Shown in pieces: positions 52,023 to 59,681 of a stretch of 64,000 bases of DNA. The number at the start of each line of letters is the position of its first letter. Positions within the stretch are counted from its first letter, which is position 1. A model generated the notes under the pieces. That model did no database searches, had not been told where the DNA came from, and saw only the letters and a program-made list of their open reading frames with translations. The position numbers were made by a program, and so were the translations under genes. The DNA is from an uncultured Blautia sp. (GTDB lineage Bacteria > Bacillota > Clostridia > Lachnospirales > Lachnospiraceae), in NCBI GenBank assembly GCA_900540785.1, contig UQHF01000015.1, positions 14,596 through 78,595 of the forward strand, in the 5' to 3' direction.

Positions 52023-53102
52023 TCATTTCATAAGAAAAACCCATTTTCCCAGGCGCTTCCCGTATTTTGACACAGGCAGGAGAACCGTTACACTAAGTGC
52101 AAAGCTTACCAGAAACAAAATTCCTGCCTGAAATACAAGAGGAAGCCTGTCCATTGGCAGATATTTTACCAGAAGTATCTGCATGGGTTTATGAAGAAGA
52201 TACACTCCAAAGCTGCACTTCGCAGTCCATCTTACCACTTTCCTCGGAATCTCCCACTCATTTCTCCGAAACAGTTCAAATACGCAGACTGCGCACACGA
52301 AAATTCCTGCGCTTGTATACCAGGTAAGCTTTGTAGACGCATAATACTGATGACTGTAGAGGAAATACTGTCCTGCAATATTGAATCCCATACCTGCAAT
52401 TCCGGCAGCAAAAATCCAGCCTGTATGTACTCTTTTTAAGAGCTTCCGCCTGCCGATCATATATCCCAGGATCAGATAAAGTCCATAGATTCCTCCCAGA
52501 AATTTTACATCTGTCTGGGGTTTCAGCCCAACTCCCGGAAAGGCTTCTCCCCGGAATACTTCCACCGTGGGAATCAGTACGAAAGTAAAAACTGCAAGCA
52601 TTCCCGGAATCAGAAAGCTTTTATTTTTTGGAAATCCCATCAACATTTTTGACAAAAATGGAATGATAAGATACATTCCGATGATCATTGGCATATACCA
52701 CATGTGGGAAAGCCCCGGGTCTTTTAAAAACAGCATTTCTCTTAAAAGTCTTCCCGGAAAAAATCCCTCATTCTGTACCTTCCACTGAAATATGTAATTA
52801 ATAAAAATCCAGATTTCTGTTGTGACGATCATGGGAATTACATATTTTCTGTAAAAGGAAAACGGCTCCCATTCTTTTCCCAGCATAAGCACTCCTGTAA
52901 TGCCCAGAAAAAGAGGCACACCAAGTCTGCCCACCATAAACAGAAAATTTAAAAGAAACCACTGTATGAATCCTGTCTGCGTCTGTCCCAGCAGAATGGG
53001 GCGGTAATACGTCTCCGCAGCGTGGCACATCACAACGCATACAACAGCAAATACACGTGCATAATCGATCCAGATAATTCTCTTTCGTTCTATGTTATCC
53101 AC
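52023..53102 (-). CDS. Acyltransferase-3 family membrane protein
   Basis: 359 residues with about ten membrane helices. The start appears to be a GTG next to GGAGG. The family motifs are IIWIDYARVFAVVCVVMCHAAETY (about 8-31) and MWYMPMIIGMYLIIPFLSK (about 133-151). Such proteins transfer O-acetyl or other acyl groups to cell-surface glycans. Two similar genes lie at 53726 and 57760. The acceptor is unknown. Confidence 0.88.
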   Translation of the reverse strand: MDNIERKRIIWIDYARVFAVVCVVMCHAAETYYRPILLGQTQTGFIQWFLLNFLFMVGRLGVPLFLGITGVLMLGKEWEPFSFYRKYVIPMIVTTEIWIFINYIFQWKVQNEGFFPGRLLREMLFLKDPGLSHMWYMPMIIGMYLIIPFLSKMLMGFPKNKSFLIPGMLAVFTFVLIPTVEVFRGEAFPGVGLKPQTDVKFLGGIYGLYLILGYMIGRRKLLKRVHTGWIFAAGIAGMGFNIAGQYFLYSHQYYASTKLTWYTSAGIFVCAVCVFELFRRNEWEIPRKVVRWTAKCSFGVYLLHKPMQILLVKYLPMDRLPLVFQAGILFLVSFALSVTVLLPVSKYGKRLGKWVFLMK

Positions 53103-53267
53103 CTCCGTAGGAATTAAACAGTTTTATTCGGTTTTATTCGTTTCTATTCTATCTGACGAGGCGGTAAAGCGCAACTGTTTTTTCTAATATCACAAAAACG
53201 GATATGCTTCCATAACAAACATTCTCAGCACTATATTCGGGTAATTTTATAAATCTTCCAGATTCCT

Positions 53268-53540
53268 CCTACTTTTTTTGCGCCTCAAATGCACTTTTCT
53301 TCTTGAACTTCAAATTTTCGCCTACTTTTTTCAAAAGAAAATAGGCTGGAATTTGCAGTAATCTAATATCTGCCTACTTCTGAACTGGATTTTATAGGCT
53401 ACTTTTTGACATAGCAGGCTTTTCGCTTATTTTATCTTTTATTTTGTAGGCAGAAATCGAGCTTTGTTTATTTTCCACCTATCTTACTTTCTTTTTTGTA
53501 GGAGGAAATAGAGATTTGTCCACTTTCACCTTACCTTCCA
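53268..53540. repeat. Degenerate tandem array, ~52-bp period
   Basis: TAGG begins at 53342, 53395, 53447 and 53499 (steps 53, 52, 52). CCTA begins at 53268, 53321, 53373 and 53478 (steps 53, 52, 105). The units are diverged, AT-rich and mostly carry CCTACTTTTTT and TAGGCNGAAAT blocks that can pair. It is not a CRISPR array, because the units are not identical and there are no constant-repeat/variable-spacer boundaries. Confidence 0.65.
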
Positions 53541-53656
53541 GATTAGCCCGCATATCTTTGCTTCCGCCCTCGCCATTTTATGACAAAATTATTCTCACTT
53601 TGTAAAGATTTTTTTTATAAATATTAAATTTTATTACGATTCTCATACCAAAACCA

Positions 53657-53685
53657 TTGACAAGCAGCGTTTTTTTATATAAAGT
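53657..53685 (+). promoter_or_regulatory. Promoter of the second acyltransferase gene
   Basis: TTGACA (53657-53662), 17 bases, TAAAGT (53680-53685), about 40 bases before the start codon. Confidence 0.6.
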
Positions 53686-53725
53686 TAATACATATGCGTA
53701 ATCTTAACAGCGAGGTATGAAGCAA

Positions 53726-54793
53726 ATGAAATTTTTACAGCCTGCCATGACGCCTGCCCAGAGACTGGACTGGCTGGATATGGCAAAAGGAATCGGCATG
53801 ATACTTGTTGTCTACGGACACAGCTACGGTCCTGACAACTATTATGTTTATCTTTTTCATATGCCGCTTTTTTTTATTCTTTCCGGCTTTCTTTTTAACA
53901 GTGAGCAGAAATTCGGAACGTATTTTTATAAAAAATTCACAGGTTTATATATCCCCTTTGCAGGATGGAACTTTATTGTAATGATCATCCGCCTCATCGC
54001 TGCACAGCAAAGCGGACTCCTCACGCAGAAACTTCTTGACGGACGTGTGGAAAACATGAAACTTATGTTTCTGACTGTGGGAAAAGACGGCGAATACATG
54101 GGAGCTACCTGGTTTCTCGGTTCTCTTTTTGTAATTTCCATTGTGTACAAGCTGGTTGACATGATCATTCCGGACGTGAAATCCAAACAGAAAATTATTC
54201 TTTTGATTTTTGGTCTTGTGGCGATTTGCGGATTCCAGAACACGCTTCCCAACGGACAGAGCCGCACTCTGATCCTGGGCTTTTTCTTTGCACTGGGAAG
54301 ATTCCTGAAATTTTATGAAGAAAGCTTTGAGCGTTTTACCAACATTATCATGGCACTTCTTGTCACAGTACTGTTCTGGGTTTTGAGCGGTTTTACACAT
54401 GCAGATATGGGAAATAATGAATATGAAAACGCACCGCTTTTTGTAGTCTGTGCCCTTCTTGGAAGCTACATTGTAATCTGTATTTCCATGTGCCTTGAGA
54501 GAAGCAATTTCTCTCTTATTGAAACCATACGAAAACCCCTTCGGTTTCTTGGAACAAATACTCTTGATATTCTCCTGTGGCAGTTCGTGGCATTCCGTTT
54601 CTGCGTTGCCATTCAGCTTGGACTTCAGGGACTCCCTGTCACAGAAGTATTTGCTCAGGAATCCAGGTATTATACAGACAACGGCTGGTGGATCCTCTAT
54701 CTTGTCATTGGAATTATCCTCCCTCTTATCTGGGGATGGTTCCTCAGAAAAGGTCCGTGGGGCCGGGTTCTGAAAAAACTTCATCTTGTTTAA
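53726..54793 (+). CDS. Acyltransferase-3 family protein (fucose 4-O-acetylase-like)
   Basis: 355 residues from the ATG at 53726; an ATG nine bases earlier is too close to the GAGG. About ten helices. Motifs RLDWLDMAKGIGMILVVYGHSYGP and LFHMPLFFILSGFLF match the Fuc4NAc/OatA-like membrane acetyltransferases. It is followed by a terminator, then by rhaB. The substrate is not determined; a cell-wall or capsule sugar is likely. Confidence 0.87.
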   Translation: MKFLQPAMTPAQRLDWLDMAKGIGMILVVYGHSYGPDNYYVYLFHMPLFFILSGFLFNSEQKFGTYFYKKFTGLYIPFAGWNFIVMIIRLIAAQQSGLLTQKLLDGRVENMKLMFLTVGKDGEYMGATWFLGSLFVISIVYKLVDMIIPDVKSKQKIILLIFGLVAICGFQNTLPNGQSRTLILGFFFALGRFLKFYEESFERFTNIIMALLVTVLFWVLSGFTHADMGNNEYENAPLFVVCALLGSYIVICISMCLERSNFSLIETIRKPLRFLGTNTLDILLWQFVAFRFCVAIQLGLQGLPVTEVFAQESRYYTDNGWWILYLVIGIILPLIWGWFLRKGPWGRVLKKLHLV

Positions 54794-54797
54794 ACGT

Positions 54798-54841
54798 ATG
54801 CTCCCCTGTCCTCACCACCGAGGACGCAGGGGAGCATTTTA
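54798..54841 (+). terminator. Terminator after the second acyltransferase
   Basis: ATGCTCCCCTG plus TCCTC pair with GAGGA plus CAGGGGAGCAT, followed by TTTTA on the plus strand. Confidence 0.85.
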
Positions 54842-54969
54842 TGTCTGCAAATAAGGACTCTTTTTTTGACAAACCAGGTTCTTCTCTATTGCTGTTTCCT
54901 ATAGTAATATGTTATCATAATATGGAAGAAAATTTATAAAACTTACATATTATTGAGGAGGTTTTAACA

Positions 54970-56373
54970 ATGGCAACATATTATTTGGCAGTAGACATCG
55001 GAGCATCCAGCGGACGTCACATTCTGGGACATCTTGAAAACGGAAAAATGGTTCTGGAAGAGGTGTATCGCTTTGAAAACGGAATGGTAAAAAAAGGTGA
55101 TGAACTCTGCTGGGAATTTGACCGTCTGTTTCAGGAGATTTTAAATGGTCTGAAAAAATGTAAAGAAATCGGCAAAGTTCCGGTAAGTATGGGTGTGGAC
55201 ACCTGGGGCGTAGATTTTGTTCTGCTGGATAAAGACGGAAACGTTCTCGGAAATACAGTCGGATACCGCGACCACCGTACAGAAGGCATGGATGAAAAAG
55301 TTTACGAAGTGATTTCCCAGGAAGACCTGTACGCAAGAACCGGTATTCAGAAAGCCATCTACAATACCATTTTCCAGCTTATGGCTGTAAAACAGAAACA
55401 TCCGGAATACCTGGAACAGGCAGAAACACTTCTCCATGTACCGGATTACTTCCACTATCTTCTCACAGGAAATAAGACCTGCGAGTACACAGAAGCAACA
55501 ACAGGACAGCTTGTAAGCCCTGTTACAAAGGACTGGGATTTTGAGCTTATTGATATGCTTGGTTACCCGAGAAAAATTTTCCAGAAGCTGATCATGCCTG
55601 GCACAAGCATTGGTCATTTCAGCGAAAAAGTAAAAGAAGAAGTAGGCTTTGACCTTGAGGTTGTCGCTCCTGCCACACATGACACAGGTTCTGCTGTTCT
55701 TGCAGTTCCGGCTAATGACGACGACTTTATTTACATCAGCTCCGGAACATGGTCCTTAATGGGTCTTGAGAGAGAAACTGCAGACTGCTCCAAAAAGAGC
55801 TGCGAACTGAACCTTACAAACGAAGGCGGATATGCAGGACGCTTCCGTTACCTCAAAAACATTATGGGTCTCTGGATGATCCAGTCTGTACGCCATGAAT
55901 TTGATGACAAATACAGCTTTGCGGAAATCTGTGCTATGGCAGAAGAAGCAAAAGATTTCCCGTCAAGAGTGGACGCAAACGACGAATGCTTCCTTTCTCC
56001 GGAAAACATGACAAAGGAAGTACAGGAATACTGCCGCAAAACAGGTCAGCAAGTTCCGGAAACGCTTGGCGAAATCGCAACTGTTATTTACACAAGTCTT
56101 GCCGACTGCTACGCAAAAGCTGCAAAAGAGCTTGAGGAAATGACTGGTCGTACATACAGCCGTATCCACATTGTAGGAGGCGGTTCTAATGCCGGCTACT
56201 TAAACGAGCTGACTGCAAAAGCTACAAAAAAAGAAATCCATGCAGGTCCCGGAGAGGCAACCGCTATTGGAAATATTACAGCACAGATGTTAAAAGCGAA
56301 GGAATTCGATTCTGTTGAGGAGGCACGTACCACCATTCACGAATCCTTCGGCATTAAAATTTATAAAGCATAA
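54970..56373 (+). CDS. rhaB: Rhamnulokinase
   Basis: 467 residues, FGGY-kinase family. The N-terminal phosphate-binding motif is LAVDIGASSGRH (about 6-17); MGVDTWGVDFVLLD and THDTGSAV are the family blocks; IHIVGGGSNAGYLNELTA is the C-terminal ATP-binding region. It phosphorylates L-rhamnulose to rhamnulose-1-phosphate. AGGAGG precedes the ATG. A TTGACA at 54866 has no matching -10, so an activator-dependent promoter is likely. rhaA follows after 30 bases. Confidence 0.96.
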   Translation: MATYYLAVDIGASSGRHILGHLENGKMVLEEVYRFENGMVKKGDELCWEFDRLFQEILNGLKKCKEIGKVPVSMGVDTWGVDFVLLDKDGNVLGNTVGYRDHRTEGMDEKVYEVISQEDLYARTGIQKAIYNTIFQLMAVKQKHPEYLEQAETLLHVPDYFHYLLTGNKTCEYTEATTGQLVSPVTKDWDFELIDMLGYPRKIFQKLIMPGTSIGHFSEKVKEEVGFDLEVVAPATHDTGSAVLAVPANDDDFIYISSGTWSLMGLERETADCSKKSCELNLTNEGGYAGRFRYLKNIMGLWMIQSVRHEFDDKYSFAEICAMAEEAKDFPSRVDANDECFLSPENMTKEVQEYCRKTGQQVPETLGEIATVIYTSLADCYAKAAKELEEMTGRTYSRIHIVGGGSNAGYLNELTAKATKKEIHAGPGEATAIGNITAQMLKAKEFDSVEEARTTIHESFGIKIYKA

Positions 56374-56403
56374 ACTTTAAAAGCATTAAGGAGGAACTTT
56401 AAA

Positions 56404-57663
56404 ATGACTGCGAAAGAGAGATATGAATCAGCAAAAGCATTATACGCTTCCATTGGTGTAGATACAGACAAGGCGATTGAAACCTTAAAATCTGTCCCTG
56501 TTGCCATGCACTGCTGGCAGGGAGATGATGTAAAAGGCTTTGACCAGGACGGTCCTCTTACAGGAGGGATTCAGACAACAGGAAATTATCCCGGAAAAGC
56601 GAGAACTCCAGAGGAACTGATGGCTGACATGGAAAAGGTTCTGTCTCTCGTTCCAGGCAAAAAGAAACTGAACCTTCACGCAAGCTACGCTATTTTTGAA
56701 CCGGGAAAATATGTGGACAGAGACAAACTCGAACCAAAGCATTTTGCTAAATGGGTAGAATTTGCCAAAAAACACGATATGGGCATTGATTTTAACCCCA
56801 CATTCTTCTCCCACGAAATGGTTCGCGATGGCCTTACACTCTCAAGCCCGGACGAGGAAGTGCGTCGTTTCTGGATCAACCACGGCAAGGCATGTATCCG
56901 TATCTCCCAGTATTTTGCTGAGGAAACCGGCATTCCCTGCGTTATGAATATCTGGACAGGCGACGGATATAAAGACATTCCTGCTGACAGAATGGGACCG
57001 AGAATGCGCTACAAAGAATCCATTGAGGAAATCCTTTCCGAGCCTTTCGACAGATCAAAAGTAAAACCTTGTGTGGAATCCAAGGTATTCGGAATCGGTG
57101 TGGAGTCCTATACAGCAGGAAGCGCAGAGTTTACATTAAGCTTTGCAGCCACACACGAGGGCTGCCTGCCTCTTATGGACAACGGTCATTATCACCCGAC
57201 AGAGGTTGTTTCCGATAAAATTTCCGCACTTCTGTGCTTCTTTCCGGAAATTGCCCTTCATGTTACAAGACCGGTTCGCTGGGACTCCGACCATGTCGTT
57301 CTTTTTGATGATGAGACAAGAGAAATTGCAAAAGAAATCGTGAGAAATGATGCTCTTGACAGAGTGTATATTGCAACGGATTTCTTTGACGCCAGCATCA
57401 ACCGGATTTCCGCATGGACAGTGGGACTTCGGAGTGTTCAGAAGGCTCTTTTAAACGCTCTTCTCACTCCTAATAAGGAGCTTAAAAAGCTTCAGGATGA
57501 AAATCGTTTCACAGAGCTTATGGTAATGCAGGACGAGACAAAGACCATGCCATTCGGTGACGTATGGAAAGAATACTGCGAACAGTGCGGCGTTCCGGGA
57601 GACAGAGAGTGGCTTGACGATGTGAAGACATACGAAAAAGAAGTTCTTTCTAAAAGAAATTAA
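56404..57663 (+). CDS. rhaA: L-rhamnose isomerase
   Basis: 419 residues, the family size. VPVAMHCWQGDDVKGFD near the N-terminus, LNLHASYAIFE, GIDFNPTFFSHEM and the metal-binding MNIWTGDGYKDIPADR and DNGHYHPTEVVSDKISALLCF blocks are all present. It converts L-rhamnose to L-rhamnulose. It is cotranscribed with rhaB. The aldolase rhaD, normally needed to finish the pathway, is not in the window. Confidence 0.97.
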   Translation: MTAKERYESAKALYASIGVDTDKAIETLKSVPVAMHCWQGDDVKGFDQDGPLTGGIQTTGNYPGKARTPEELMADMEKVLSLVPGKKKLNLHASYAIFEPGKYVDRDKLEPKHFAKWVEFAKKHDMGIDFNPTFFSHEMVRDGLTLSSPDEEVRRFWINHGKACIRISQYFAEETGIPCVMNIWTGDGYKDIPADRMGPRMRYKESIEEILSEPFDRSKVKPCVESKVFGIGVESYTAGSAEFTLSFAATHEGCLPLMDNGHYHPTEVVSDKISALLCFFPEIALHVTRPVRWDSDHVVLFDDETREIAKEIVRNDALDRVYIATDFFDASINRISAWTVGLRSVQKALLNALLTPNKELKKLQDENRFTELMVMQDETKTMPFGDVWKEYCEQCGVPGDREWLDDVKTYEKEVLSKRN

Positions 57664-57689
57664 CAGAACTAAAATGAAATAGCCGAAAT

Positions 57690-57741
57690 AAAACGGGCAT
57701 TGCAGACTGTCGGATAAGACGAGATGCAATGCCCGTTTTTT
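57690..57741. terminator. Bidirectional terminator between rhaA and the third acyltransferase
   Basis: AAACGGGCATTGCA (57691-57704) and TGCAATGCCCGTTTTT (57725-57740) form a 13-14 bp stem, with A- and T-runs for both strands. Confidence 0.88.
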
Positions 57742-57759
57742 ATGCTCTTTTAAACACTG

Positions 57760-58836
57760 TTAAATCAACTTGTTTACTCCCGGTATTTTCTGAAGAATAA
57801 ACACAACAGCTCCCGATAAAACAAGAACGCCAAATATAAACAATGCCAGGAATAACGGAGAACCTATTCCAAGACCATATGGATTAATATGAAAGAACCG
57901 AAGTCCCCATCTGATAAAAATCAGGTGCACAAGATAAATTCCAAAGGAACGCCTGTCAATCCATACAAGAACTTTGTGAAGCCAGCCCTTTTTATGTACA
58001 GGAATACTATAAAGCAGAAGATACAGTCCCATTGCCTGAAGAATCACCACAGGTGAACTATACGCAAAAAGCTGTTCCATTCCTTCCATTGGAAGCGTCC
58101 AGCGAAGAATGGTAAAAAGAATCAGCCCAAGAGTTCCCACAGAGAAAAAAACTGCCGGAACTGCTCTTCCTCTGTCCTGTCCCTTCAGCGCATACCCCAG
58201 GAAAAACCAGAACGGATATATGGTTGCTGCAGGTATTTTTACTCCAAAGGAAACGCCGAACATTTCCAGAAGCGGAAACAGAGAAAGAAAAATAAAAAAT
58301 ATAGCAAGAAGATACCATATGTCCTTTTCTGTACAGCCCTGTATCATTTTCTTATACAGAGGAAGCATAAGGTAAATACCGATCAGCGTATATAAATACC
58401 ACATATGGGACCAGCTTGTATCTGTAAAGGCTTTATAAATTCCCTCAAGCAGAGCTCCTCCAAATCCCGGCTGTCCGTTTAAAAGCATATCGGAAATGCT
58501 GTAAATCAACGTAAAAATCAAAATCACAAGAAGCATTTTTCCGATATATTTTGTAAACAGCTTTTTGTAGGGCATTTCTCTTCTCCTGTCAAGGAGAAGA
58601 GCGCCGGATACCATAAAGAAACACGGCACTGCCCACATGAGATTATTTACCATAATCCTGCTTCCCATAACCTGCAATTCTGTCAGCCCCTTCTGATATA
58701 CAAGAAGGGAAGAAAATACAGTATGAAGGGCAATAATGGCAATACAGGAAATCGCTCTTATGTAAGAATACTTACTGCTGAAGCCCGGTTTTCCTGTACT
58801 GCTCTTTTCTTTTGCTACAGAAGTTTCCCTTACCAT
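57760..58836 (-). CDS. Acyltransferase-3 family membrane protein, third copy
   Basis: 358 residues with about ten helices. SYIRAISCIAIIALHTVF near 25-42 and SHMWYLYTLIGIYLMLPLYKKMI near 142-164 are the family landmarks. It is the last gene of a minus-strand set that begins with the surface proteins; its start overlaps the lipoprotein stop by seven bases, so it is translationally coupled to it. This suggests that it modifies the same surface structure or glycan. Confidence 0.88.
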   Translation of the reverse strand: MVRETSVAKEKSSTGKPGFSSKYSYIRAISCIAIIALHTVFSSLLVYQKGLTELQVMGSRIMVNNLMWAVPCFFMVSGALLLDRRREMPYKKLFTKYIGKMLLVILIFTLIYSISDMLLNGQPGFGGALLEGIYKAFTDTSWSHMWYLYTLIGIYLMLPLYKKMIQGCTEKDIWYLLAIFFIFLSLFPLLEMFGVSFGVKIPAATIYPFWFFLGYALKGQDRGRAVPAVFFSVGTLGLILFTILRWTLPMEGMEQLFAYSSPVVILQAMGLYLLLYSIPVHKKGWLHKVLVWIDRRSFGIYLVHLIFIRWGLRFFHINPYGLGIGSPLFLALFIFGVLVLSGAVVFILQKIPGVNKLI

Positions 58837-59660
58837 ACAAGCCCGCCATCCAGGCAGCCATCTCCGCCGCCTACTGCTTCTCCAGAACCTCCTTCATCAT
58901 AAGAAGGCTCCTCATAGCTTGGTTCTTCATAAGACGGTTCTTCATAGTAAGGCTCCTCATAAACCGGTTCTTCGTATGTCTGTTCTGCCGCTGCTGCCGC
59001 TGCTGCTTCCGCTTCTGCCGCTGCCTGTGCGTCTGCGACCTGCTGTGCTACGATTGCCAGCTCTGCTGCCTTTGTATCAATGACAGATTTTGTGTTCACG
59101 CTTTCGTAATTTAAGTAACCAACGCCGTCTGCTGCCAGAAGATCGCCCTTTGCAATATCCCCAAACGGGAATGAGTGAAGGGTTACTGTACTTCCGTCAT
59201 CTCCGAAGGTGATGCGGATGTCGTAAGCGGTTGTAAGCAGTTTTTCATCTCCTGCTGCTTCTGCAGGTGTCGGTGTTGCAGTTGATGCCGGAAGATAGTA
59301 AAGCATTCTCTCTTCATCCACAGCAAAGGTATCTCCCTCTCCCAGAAGCTGTGTTGTAAAATCTGCTTCCTCGCTTGACTTGATGGCTATGCCGCTGATC
59401 GGTCTTGTTGTTGCATTTTTAATCTGCACCTCATAAGCGCCCTCTGCTTTTGTTCCCAGGGTTTTTAAAGGAACCGGCGTCGGTGTTGCAGTTGGCGCTG
59501 CCGTTGGAGCAGGTGTTGATGTTGCTGCCTCTGTCACAGCAGGTTCTGCCTTAGGCGCTGCCTCGGAAGCTTTCTGTTTTTCTTTTCCGCAGCCACCAAA
59601 TGTAAGCGCTGCTCCCAGTGTACAGATACCGATTGCTGTCAGTATTCTCTTGTTTTTCAT
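58830..59660 (-). CDS. Lipoprotein with a Tyr/Glu-rich repeat tail
   Basis: 276 residues. Signal peptide with lipobox ending FGGC (Cys24). Then a Pro/Thr/Ala linker (about 35-70), a globular domain (about 70-190: AYEVQIKNATTRPISGIAIKS ... YDIRITFGDDGSTVTLHSFPFGDI), an alanine-rich helix and a tail of five to six Y-E-E-P type repeats ending in a Gly-rich stretch with one Cys (GDGCLDGGLVW). The globular domain is shared with the lipoprotein at 61909. The function is unknown. It follows the CW-repeat transglutaminase-like gene by 21 bases. Confidence 0.8.
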   Translation of the reverse strand: MKNKRILTAIGICTLGAALTFGGCGKEKQKASEAAPKAEPAVTEAATSTPAPTAAPTATPTPVPLKTLGTKAEGAYEVQIKNATTRPISGIAIKSSEEADFTTQLLGEGDTFAVDEERMLYYLPASTATPTPAEAAGDEKLLTTAYDIRITFGDDGSTVTLHSFPFGDIAKGDLLAADGVGYLNYESVNTKSVIDTKAAELAIVAQQVADAQAAAEAEAAAAAAAEQTYEEPVYEEPYYEEPSYEEPSYEEPSYDEGGSGEAVGGGDGCLDGGLVW

Positions 59661-59681
59661 TTCTTTCTCCTCACGTTTCCC

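Larger units (their letters stand above)
53103..53725. other. Large intergenic region between two acyltransferase genes
   Basis: About 620 bp without a supportable gene. It contains a degenerate array with a ~52-bp period (53268-53540, listed separately) and a plausible plus-strand promoter near 53657. The first 120 bases hold only two GTTTTATTCG repeats near 53121-53139. Confidence 0.7.

Noticed and set aside
53268..53540. Possible CRISPR array in the intergenic repeat region
   Set aside because: The units are diverged along their whole length, without a constant repeat and variable spacers, and no cas genes are present.
53945..54784. A 279-codon minus-strand frame opposite the second acyltransferase
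   Set aside because: Its sequence is low in hydrophobic patterning and rich in Lys/Ser/Cys typical of antisense frames, while the plus strand carries a clear membrane acyltransferase.
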